Assembly: GCA_002412595.1 (NCBI GenBank)
Contig: DHVJ01000057.1
Location: 1 to 52,742, forward strand
Source: Anaerolineaceae bacterium UBA5211
GTDB lineage: Bacteria; Chloroflexota; Anaerolineae; Anaerolineales; Anaerolineaceae
DNA: 52,742 nt
Reading direction: 5' to 3'
Both the position numbers and the translations under genes were made by a program. The notes under the pieces are model-generated. The model was given only the letters and a program-made list of their open reading frames with translations, had not been told where the DNA came from and made no database searches. Below are positions 7,884 to 15,421 of the stretch, one piece after another; the stretch's first letter is position 1; each line of letters starts with the position of its first letter.

Positions 7884-8423
7884 ATGAACATCTCACTGCA
7901 AGAAATCACTCTTAATCAATTCGCGCTCCTGGCGCTTCCACGCTACCGGGTAAGGGATATATTTGCGCTCATGGCCGATTTGGCGCTCCACAGCACATTG
8001 CGTGTGGTGGACGGCGGTAATCTTTTCAATGTCCTCACTTTGAATCGTGCCATCCGGCGCAAAACCAACCGCGTGGAGGAAGTATTGGGGCGAATTTATA
8101 TTTCACGCGCCTTTACCTGCTTTCAGATGGAAGCCATGCTGCACAATCTGAACGATTGCCGCTGCCCCATATTTGTGCTTGACTTGCTGTACACATTCTA
8201 TGATGAAAGCGTGGATGACCAGCAAAGCCAGCGCCTGCTGGCCAATACCATCCGCCACCTCAAACAAGCCAGCACAGCCACCCCTGTGCTGGTATGCATT
8301 TTCCCGCCCGCAAAAGCAAACAAGCGCCCTTATCTGATGGAAATGCTCCTGGAAGCCGCCAATTCCGTCTGGCAGCCGGAAACCGGTCCGGCCGCACCGC
8401 GGCAGCCGGGGCTGTGGGAGTAA
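7884..8423 (+). CDS. RecA/Rad51-fold protein lacking a Walker A motif
   Basis: A 179-residue protein that threads onto the RecA/RadA core by eye. It shows a first strand 'FALLAL', then 'LPRYRVRD' (18-25) where the GPxGxGKT P-loop should be, a helix, 'LRVVDGGNLFN' (39-49, matching the Rad51 strand that reads YIDTEGTF), 'IYISRAFTCFQ' (71-81, like RadA 'ARA'), and a Walker-B-like 'PIFVLDLL' (95-102). ATP hydrolysis is therefore doubtful. The ATG at 7884 is chosen because the promoter places transcription start there; an ATG at 7842 lies upstream of the promoter. It leads the operon, 3 nt before the small protein. By analogy with ImuA it may be an accessory factor for the polymerase. Confidence 0.7.
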   Translation: MNISLQEITLNQFALLALPRYRVRDIFALMADLALHSTLRVVDGGNLFNVLTLNRAIRRKTNRVEEVLGRIYISRAFTCFQMEAMLHNLNDCRCPIFVLDLLYTFYDESVDDQQSQRLLANTIRHLKQASTATPVLVCIFPPAKANKRPYLMEMLLEAANSVWQPETGPAAPRQPGLWE

Positions 8424-8426
8424 GCC

Positions 8427-8693
8427 ATGGGCCGCACCATTCCTTCCGCAAACCAATATCTGATCCAGGAGCAGGAATCCTTCAGCCGTTTTCGCCGCGC
8501 GCTGCGGCGCAGCGACCAATTAGCTCTGGATGAATTGTTTGCTGCTGCCCGCAAGCATGCCGCCGCGCTCTCCTATGCTTCGCACGCTTTGCCGTTCGAG
8601 GTCGCCCTGCTTTCCATGCTGCTCGAGGAGCATAAAGAAGTCATGCGCCTGCGGCAGATTGTCGAAGCCCTGTCCCAGCAGCAGGATGGCTGA
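8427..8693 (+). CDS. small helical protein of the RecA-like/PolB operon
   Basis: An 88-residue protein that I do not recognise. It is predicted to be all-helical, with charged amphipathic stretches ('ESFSRFRRALRRSDQLALDELFAAARKHAAAL', 'EVALLSMLLEEHKEVMRLRQIVEAL'). It starts 3 nt after the RecA-like stop, and its last 8 nt overlap the polymerase start, which implies translational coupling. Position and size suggest an adaptor or polymerase subunit; this is inference only. Confidence 0.7.
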   Translation: MGRTIPSANQYLIQEQESFSRFRRALRRSDQLALDELFAAARKHAAALSYASHALPFEVALLSMLLEEHKEVMRLRQIVEALSQQQDG

Positions 8694-10890
8694 GTTTTCC
8701 GGATGGCTGCTGGACCTGTATGAGGGACAGCAGTCTGGCGTTGTGCTCTGGTTCGTCACCAGGGAGGCGGGGCGGGTCCGGCTGTACCAGGATTTCCCTG
8801 TGACTTTCTATATCAGCGGAGCAGAAAAGGAGTTGAAAAAAGCCGGCATATTCCTCCAATCGCATTTCCCTTTTATCAAAGTGATTTTCACCAGCCGAAA
8901 AGACCTCTACAGCCAAAATCACATCCCTGTTCTGGCAGTAGAAACCCAGCCTGCCCGGATCGCCGCCCTGGTGCGGCGCATCTCAAAACAATTTCCCGTA
9001 CTGGATTATTACGATGCGGATATTCCTGTCGCCATCCGCTACGCCGCCCAATTCGAGACCTTCCCGCTGGCCTACTGCCGCGTCACCTATGAAGGAGAAC
9101 AACTTCAAGCAATTGAAGTGCTAGATTCGCCCTGGGAGCTTGATCCGCCCGCGCCCCCACTGCGAATTCTGCAAATTGACCTGGACTGTGATCCGCGCTA
9201 TGGAAAGCCGGAATTATTGACCGTCCACTTTGATGACAAAGAGCACCACATCCCCATCCAATATGAAAGTTCCTCGCTCATCCGGCTGAATTCCATCCTG
9301 ACCAATTTCGATCCCGACCTGCTATTAACCAACAGCGGGGATATCTGGCTGCTGCCGCATCTGCTGGAAATGTCCAAGCGCACCGGCATTGCGCTCAATT
9401 TCAACCGCGACCCTAACCGCCCTGTGATGATCAAAAAAGAAGGCTCCTATTTCACCTACGGCCGCATCGTTTACCGCGGCCAGCAGGCGCTGCTCTTCGG
9501 CCGCTGCCACATCGACAGCCGCAACGCCATGCTATGGCAGGATTATGACCTGACCAGCGCGCTGGAGATGGCGCGCGTGACACGCCTGCCCATTCAGACC
9601 GCCGCACGCTGCTCGCCCGGCACCGGCATCAACATGATGGAAATCATCACCGCCCTCAAGCAAGGCGTGCTGGTACCCTGGCAGAAGACGCACGGCGAAG
9701 AGGTAAAAACCGCCTATGAACTGCTGCGCAACGACCAGGGTGGTCTGGTTTACCAGCCGGTCAAAGGCATCCACGAAAATGTGGGCATGATCGACTTTAT
9801 TTCGCTTTATCCCAGCATCATGACTTATTGCAATATTTCTCCTGAGCTGCCCATTCCCAAAGATTTAGGGAACTCCCCCTTTCCACCCGGGCTGATCCCG
9901 ATCACACTGAAACCGCTGCTGGAAAAAAGGGTCGCCATGAAGCAGCATCTGCTCGCATTGCCGCCCGACAATCCGCTCAAGCCTTACTATCAAGCCAGGG
10001 CTTCTTCCCTGAAAATGCTGCTGGTATGCTGTTTTGGATATATGGGCTACAAAGCAGCCAAATTCGGACGCATCGAATCACACGAAGCCATTTCAGCCCT
10101 GGGGCGCGAAGCGCTGCTGCGGGCCAAGGAAGCTGCCGAAGATATGGGGTTCACAGTGCTGCACCTGTATGTGGATGGTATATGGGTAAAAAAAGAAGAT
10201 TGCAGCCAACCAGATGATTTTTTGCCCCTGCTAAACGAGATTATCGAACGCACCTCCCTGCCCATTGCGCTGGATTGCATTTACAGCTGGGTGGCTTTTC
10301 TGTCCTCTAAACAGGACAGCCATATGACTGTTCCCAACCGCTATTTTGGAGCCAGGCAGGACGGCAGCACCACTGTGCGAGGCATTGAGATACGCAAGCA
10401 CGACACCCCAGCCTATATCACGCGTATGCAGGAAGATTTGCTGGGTATCTTCGAAAACGCCTCCACCGCACAGGAATTACAAGATCTTCTGCCGCGCGCC
10501 CTGGCACTGGTGTTGGAGCGCTATAAGAACCTCAGGGCCGGCAGGGTACGCCTTGCAGACCTCGTGGTGCACAAACGCATGAGCAAGGAATTGAGCGCCT
10601 ACCGGGTACGCTCTGCTGCGGCTATCGCCGCGCAACAGTTGAAGGACATCGGCCAGCCCATCCGCCTGGGCCAGCGTGTCCCCCTCGTGTACACAATAGG
10701 CCATCCAGGCGCCTGTGCCTGGCATGTGCACATCCCGCTTGACCCCCGCAGCGTTAATTACGCATATTACTGCAAATTGCTCGTCCGCGCAGCCAGCGCC
10801 ATCCTACAGCCGCTGCAAATGGACGAGGCGGCCTTAAACACGTATCTAATCAGTGATGGAATTATCCAAATTCCGATAGAACTTTTATAA
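8686..10890 (+). CDS. family B DNA polymerase, PolB2/Dpo2-like, with disrupted motif C
   Basis: A 734-residue family B polymerase. Motif A is intact ('DFISLYPSIM', Asp370). Motif B is altered (Lys443...'VCCFG' where KxxxNSxYG is usual), and motif C reads 'LYVDGIW' (Asp497, then Gly and Ile499 in place of the second Asp of DTD). The exonuclease region is only partly recognisable: Exo I-like 'IDLD' at 164-167 and 'NSGD' near 216-219. This pattern resembles archaeal PolB2 (Dpo2) and bacterial relatives once called inactivated, though an archaeal Dpo2 has since been reported as a damage-inducible translesion enzyme. The ATG at 8686 overlaps the small gene by 8 nt; further upstream starts would lie deep inside that gene. 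Confidence 0.85.
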   Translation: MAEFSGWLLDLYEGQQSGVVLWFVTREAGRVRLYQDFPVTFYISGAEKELKKAGIFLQSHFPFIKVIFTSRKDLYSQNHIPVLAVETQPARIAALVRRISKQFPVLDYYDADIPVAIRYAAQFETFPLAYCRVTYEGEQLQAIEVLDSPWELDPPAPPLRILQIDLDCDPRYGKPELLTVHFDDKEHHIPIQYESSSLIRLNSILTNFDPDLLLTNSGDIWLLPHLLEMSKRTGIALNFNRDPNRPVMIKKEGSYFTYGRIVYRGQQALLFGRCHIDSRNAMLWQDYDLTSALEMARVTRLPIQTAARCSPGTGINMMEIITALKQGVLVPWQKTHGEEVKTAYELLRNDQGGLVYQPVKGIHENVGMIDFISLYPSIMTYCNISPELPIPKDLGNSPFPPGLIPITLKPLLEKRVAMKQHLLALPPDNPLKPYYQARASSLKMLLVCCFGYMGYKAAKFGRIESHEAISALGREALLRAKEAAEDMGFTVLHLYVDGIWVKKEDCSQPDDFLPLLNEIIERTSLPIALDCIYSWVAFLSSKQDSHMTVPNRYFGARQDGSTTVRGIEIRKHDTPAYITRMQEDLLGIFENASTAQELQDLLPRALALVLERYKNLRAGRVRLADLVVHKRMSKELSAYRVRSAAAIAAQQLKDIGQPIRLGQRVPLVYTIGHPGACAWHVHIPLDPRSVNYAYYCKLLVRAASAILQPLQMDEAALNTYLISDGIIQIPIELL

Positions 10891-10937
10891 ATGTCTTCAA
10901 AGCAATTTTCTTGTGGAACACAACCATAATATATAAA

Positions 10938-10976
10938 AAGAAAGACATCCGCTGAACGGATGCCTATTCTTTTCTT
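10938..10976. terminator. bidirectional terminator between the polymerase gene and rpoC
   Basis: CATCCG (10946-10951) pairs with CGGATG (10957-10962) around CTGAA. It is flanked by AAAAGAAAG on the left and TTCTTTTCTT on the right, which extend the pairing and give U-rich ends on either strand. Confidence 0.7.
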
Positions 10977-11011
10977 AATAGTCTGCTTAATTTTTCAGAT
11001 ATATTCGCTGT

Positions 11012-14000
11012 TTATTCTTCCGGAACAGCCTCGGCTTCCAAATCTTCTTCAGCAACCGGTTCATCAAAGCGGTGTTCATTTACTTCCACCATCGCGTTGA
11101 TGGTATCAATACGTTTATCTGAGAAGCCGGTGCCGGATGGGATCAGTTTACCGATGATCACGTTTTCCTTCAAGCCAAACAAGGGATCCTGATCGGCAGC
11201 GATAGCTGCGCCTGCCAGTACTTTAATAGTGTGCTGGAATGAGGAAGCGGATAACCAAGAGTCGGTGGTTAGGGAAGCCTTGGTCACACCCAGCAACATT
11301 TCAATAAAGCGCGCTGTTTGTTTGTTTTCCTTACGCAAATTTTCGTTAATCAGACGGATTTCCATACGATCCACCATATCCATCGGCAGGAACTCGGAAT
11401 CGCCAGGGCGGATGATTTGGACTTTGCTCATCATCTTACGGATAATGACTTCAAAGTGTTTGTCGTTGATGTTTTGCCCTTGTGCGCGGTAAACGTTCTG
11501 GATTTCGCTCAGCAGGTAAAGCTGACAAGCCTCGCGGCCTTTGATGCGCAGGATGGTATGTGGGTTCAACGAACCTTCAGTTAAAGCCTCGCCGGCTTCG
11601 ACTTTGTCACCATTTTTAACGGTCATACGCAGCATACTGGGGATGTCAAATTCTTCAATTTCTACCTGGTCATAGGAAACAACAACTTTATCCTTTTTGA
11701 CTTCCACACGTCCGCCGTGTTGGGCAATGATAGTGGCATCTTCGTTAGCAGCAACGATTTCGGCTTCTTTCAGTTCCTGTTCATCAGCAACTTTGATTTC
11801 CCAGCCTTCGGGAATTGCATATTCATCCTGGATGAGTTCACTATGTTCCACTTTCACGCGGTTCAGCTCATTGGATGAATCTGCCGGAATGACCGTAGCC
11901 GTACCGGTTATGGTAGCCATAACAGCTTCGCCTTTCGGCATACGCCGCGCCTCAAACAGCTCCTCCACACGGGGCAAACCGGTAGTGATATCGGAACCAG
12001 CCGCGACACCGCCGGTATGGAAGGTACGCAGAGTCAGCTGCGTGCCTGGCTCGCCGATGGATTGCGCTGCAATGGTACCCACTGCAGTGCCTTTTTCCAC
12101 CAACTTACCACGGCCCAGGTCCATACCATAACACTTCTGGCATAAACCGTGCTTTAATTCGCATGTTAAGGGAGATCGAACAAACACTTCCTCAATGCCA
12201 CATTCAGTGATCTTACCTAGATCAGCATTCGTCAGCATCTGGTTGCGTTCAACGATAATTTCACCTGTATTGGGGTCAATCACATTATCAGCTGTGATGC
12301 GGCCGTATAAGCGAGACGCCAGGGTTTGGCCGGCAATATCATCGCCCTTGCGAATCCAGATGCCGTCCATCGTTTCACAATCTTCCTCATTGATGATCAT
12401 ATCCTGAGCAACATCCACCAAGCGGCGGGTCAGGTAACCGGCGTCTGCTGTACGCAGAGCGGTATCAGCCAAACCTTTACGGGCACCATGAGTAGAAATG
12501 AAATACTCCAAGGCTGTCAGCCCTTCGCGGAAGTTGGATTGGATCGGCAGGCGAATAATACGCCCGGCCGGGTCGGCCATCAAACCACGCATACCGGCTA
12601 ATTGGGAAATTGGTCCGAAACCACCTTTTGTAGCGCCGGAGTTAGCCATTGTGGACAGGTTACCGGTCGGGTCCATGTTAGCACGCACGGCATCACCCAC
12701 TTTACGTGTGGTTTCCTGCCAAATATCAATCACACGCTCATTCATTTCCTGTTCGGTTAATCTGCCGCGGCGGTATGATTTCTGAACTTCTTCCACTGCT
12801 ATGGTTGAATCAGCCAGGATACCTTTCTTTTCTTCTGGAACAGTAATATCTGCCACGGACAATGTCGTGCCGGATAGCATGGCATACTCAAAGCCAATAT
12901 CCTTGATTTTATCGGCCACATCCGTGGTCACTTCTTCGCCGCATAAATCGTAAATCTCAGCAATCAAATTCTTGATGCGGCCCTTTTCCAACATATCATT
13001 GAAGAATTGGATTTCGGGGGGCAGGATATAGTTGAATAGGACCCGCCCAACCGTGGTATTGAGCACACGGGTTTCCGGCTTTTCCATACGTTTTCCATCT
13101 TCATCAAACCAGGTTTGTGTTTGCAGTCGGACTTGCGTCGCAACTTTTACCTGATTCAATCTGTAAGCCATTTCGACTTCATCAAATGATGAAAACGCCG
13201 GTTCCTTTCCGGTATATTCCTTACGTGGCTCACGGGTTAAGTAATAAACACCCAGAACCATATCCTTCGAAGGAGAAATAATCGGTTCACCATCTGCCGG
13301 TTTAAGCAGGTTTTTGGATGCCAACATTAAATTACGGGCTTCCCAAACCGCCTTTTCAGAAAGCGGCACATGCACAGCCATTTGGTCACCGTCAAAGTCA
13401 GCGTTGAAAGCGGTGGTCACCAGCGGGTGAAGCTGGATGGCACTGCCTTCAATCAAAACAGGCTCGAAAGCTTGAATGCCCAAACGGTGCAGCGTAGGAG
13501 CACGGTTCAAAAGAACCGGGCGGTCACCGATAACTTCTTCCAGTACTTCCCAAACTTCTGGGCGGTTGCGTTCCATCAAACGGCGCGCACCTTTCACGTT
13601 GGCAGCATAATTTTTCTTGACCAGCCCAGCTATGACAAACGGGCGGTAAAGTTCAAGTGCCATGGTCTTGGGCAGACCGCACTGATAGAGCTTGAGTTTG
13701 GGGCCGACCACGATCACAGAACGGCCGGAGTAGTCCACACGCTTACCCAACAGGTTGCGGCGGAAGCGGCCTTTTTTGCCTTTCAGCATATCGCTGAGGG
13801 ACTTCAGTTCACGCCGGCCGCGGCGGGATAGAGCTTTGCCGCGCTGGGAATTATCAATCAGGGAGTCAACGGCTTCCTGCAGCATACGTTTTTCATTGCG
13901 CACAATTACATCCGGCGCGCCCAACTCCAACAATCTTTTTAGACGGTTGTTGCGGTTGATTACACGCCGATAAAGGTCATTCAAGTCAGAAGTCGCAAAT

Positions 14001-15277
14001 CTGCCACCATCCAACTGCACCATAGGGCGCAAATCAGGCGGAATGACCGGCAGCACGGATAAGATCATCCATTCAGGGCGGTTCTTCGAACGGCGGAAAG
14101 CTTCCACAACTTTCAAACGAGTGGTGCTTTTCTTACGTTTTTGCTTGCTCTTGGTAGTTTTGACTTCAAGCCACAAATCCTGGGCCAATTGATCCAGGTC
14201 CAGACGGCTGAGAATATCCACAAAAGCTTCTGCGCCCATCTCTGCGCGGAAAACCTGCCCATAACGGGACTTAAGGTCGCGGTATTGGTTCTCGCTGAGG
14301 AACTTGAAAGGCGCCAGGTCTTCTAATTCATCACGCTGCTGGTCAATCTTGGATTTAACGTCCAGGCGGATATCACCTAATTGCTCACTTAAATGAGCAA
14401 TATTCAAATCAGCTTCAGCACGTACTTTATCAATGCCAACATCCACTTTGGCCATATCGTCCTGGATTTGGCTGCGGACTTCATTTTCAACTTCTTCCAG
14501 TTTGGCCTTGACGGCATCCTGAACCGCAGATAACAACTTAGCGTCGATCGCTTCTCCAGCTTTCAAGATGGTCTCATCGGCGGATTCAAACACCATATCC
14601 TTACGAATTACTGACCCTTCTTTTTCCTGGATTTTTTGTTCCAGAGCCTGGCCTTCTTTGATGATCGGATCCATTTGCTGGCCGATCATTTCGTCCACCT
14701 TGCTTTCCAGTTCTTTTTTCTGGTCGTTCAGGTTTTCGATTTCGATGTCTCGCGCTGCCTGGATCTCTTTGATGCGCGCTTCCAAGTTGCTCATTTCTTC
14801 ATGGTCAACATCCGCCACTTCATCTTCAAGACGATTCAGCACTTTTTGCTTGGCATCCTCATCAACAAAAGTGACGATATATTGGGCAAAGTACAAAACA
14901 CGGTCAAGGTTTCTGCGGGAAATATTGAGCAGTAAGCCTAAATAAGATGGAACACGGCGCGTGTACCAAATATGCGCGACAGGGGATGCCAATTCGATGT
15001 GACCCATGCGCTCACGGCGCACAGAAGAGCGAGTTACTTCAACGCCGCATTTATCACAGACAATTCCTTTATAACGGGGGTTCTTATACTTACCACAATA
15101 GCATTGGTAATCGCGAGTAGGTCCAAAAATGGCCTCACAAAACAACCCATCCTTTTCTGGCCGCAAACGCCGGTAGTTGATTGTCTCAGGTTTGGTTACT
15201 TCGCCATAAGACCAGGAACGTATTGTATCGGGTGATGCCAAACTAATTCGGAGTGCTACTAGGCTTTTAGTTTCCAC
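11012..15277 (-). CDS. rpoC: DNA-directed RNA polymerase subunit beta'
   Basis: The 1421-residue beta' subunit. Visible features are the N-terminal zinc site (Cys59, Cys61, Cys74, Cys77), the catalytic 'NADFDGDQMAVHVPL' with its three Mg-binding aspartates, the bridge-helix/trigger-loop region 'GPISQLAGMRGLMADPAG', and the second zinc site 'CELKHGLCQKCYG'. About 185 residues (roughly 138-325) of highly charged, coiled-coil-like sequence are inserted after 'RVLYFAQYIV', where many bacteria have only a short link. The GTG start is fixed by AAGGAGGT at 15284-15291. rpoB is not next to it; a histidine kinase gene lies upstream, so rpoC has its own promoter. Confidence 0.98.
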   Translation of the reverse strand: METKSLVALRISLASPDTIRSWSYGEVTKPETINYRRLRPEKDGLFCEAIFGPTRDYQCYCGKYKNPRYKGIVCDKCGVEVTRSSVRRERMGHIELASPVAHIWYTRRVPSYLGLLLNISRRNLDRVLYFAQYIVTFVDEDAKQKVLNRLEDEVADVDHEEMSNLEARIKEIQAARDIEIENLNDQKKELESKVDEMIGQQMDPIIKEGQALEQKIQEKEGSVIRKDMVFESADETILKAGEAIDAKLLSAVQDAVKAKLEEVENEVRSQIQDDMAKVDVGIDKVRAEADLNIAHLSEQLGDIRLDVKSKIDQQRDELEDLAPFKFLSENQYRDLKSRYGQVFRAEMGAEAFVDILSRLDLDQLAQDLWLEVKTTKSKQKRKKSTTRLKVVEAFRRSKNRPEWMILSVLPVIPPDLRPMVQLDGGRFATSDLNDLYRRVINRNNRLKRLLELGAPDVIVRNEKRMLQEAVDSLIDNSQRGKALSRRGRRELKSLSDMLKGKKGRFRRNLLGKRVDYSGRSVIVVGPKLKLYQCGLPKTMALELYRPFVIAGLVKKNYAANVKGARRLMERNRPEVWEVLEEVIGDRPVLLNRAPTLHRLGIQAFEPVLIEGSAIQLHPLVTTAFNADFDGDQMAVHVPLSEKAVWEARNLMLASKNLLKPADGEPIISPSKDMVLGVYYLTREPRKEYTGKEPAFSSFDEVEMAYRLNQVKVATQVRLQTQTWFDEDGKRMEKPETRVLNTTVGRVLFNYILPPEIQFFNDMLEKGRIKNLIAEIYDLCGEEVTTDVADKIKDIGFEYAMLSGTTLSVADITVPEEKKGILADSTIAVEEVQKSYRRGRLTEQEMNERVIDIWQETTRKVGDAVRANMDPTGNLSTMANSGATKGGFGPISQLAGMRGLMADPAGRIIRLPIQSNFREGLTALEYFISTHGARKGLADTALRTADAGYLTRRLVDVAQDMIINEEDCETMDGIWIRKGDDIAGQTLASRLYGRITADNVIDPNTGEIIVERNQMLTNADLGKITECGIEEVFVRSPLTCELKHGLCQKCYGMDLGRGKLVEKGTAVGTIAAQSIGEPGTQLTLRTFHTGGVAAGSDITTGLPRVEELFEARRMPKGEAVMATITGTATVIPADSSNELNRVKVEHSELIQDEYAIPEGWEIKVADEQELKEAEIVAANEDATIIAQHGGRVEVKKDKVVVSYDQVEIEEFDIPSMLRMTVKNGDKVEAGEALTEGSLNPHTILRIKGREACQLYLLSEIQNVYRAQGQNINDKHFEVIIRKMMSKVQIIRPGDSEFLPMDMVDRMEIRLINENLRKENKQTARFIEMLLGVTKASLTTDSWLSASSFQHTIKVLAGAAIAADQDPLFGLKENVIIGKLIPSGTGFSDKRIDTINAMVEVNEHRFDEPVAEEDLEAEAVPEE

Positions 15278-15283
15278 TAATTT

Positions 15284-15291
15284 ACCTCCTT
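15284..15291 (-). promoter_or_regulatory. strong Shine-Dalgarno of rpoC
   Basis: AAGGAGGT on the minus strand, six bases before the GTG at 15277, decides that non-ATG start. Confidence 0.85.
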
Positions 15292-15361
15292 GGGAAGTCG
15301 AGGAAATTTAATTAAATTGATATCTATTAACAATATTCTACCTATACTTAGACAAACTGAC

Positions 15362-15370
15362 ATTATAACA
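15362..15370 (-). promoter_or_regulatory. extended -10 promoter of rpoC
   Basis: TGTTATAAT on the minus strand is a perfect extended -10. No consensus -35 is seen at 17 nt. Transcription would start about 80 nt before the rpoC GTG, inside the 144-nt gap behind the histidine kinase gene. Confidence 0.5.
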
Positions 15371-15421
15371 CAATATTCTGGAAAGTTCCTGTAAAAACTA
15401 AATCCCCGCCTGAAATTACGC

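Noticed and set aside
8530..8685. Upstream extension of the polymerase reading frame
   Set aside because: It overlaps most of the 88-residue gene, is Cys/Ser/Pro-rich and non-domain-like; the ATG at 8686 gives a natural N-terminus and coupling.
13370..13831. 153-codon open frame antisense to rpoC
   Set aside because: It lies wholly within the conserved catalytic region of rpoC; no family features.
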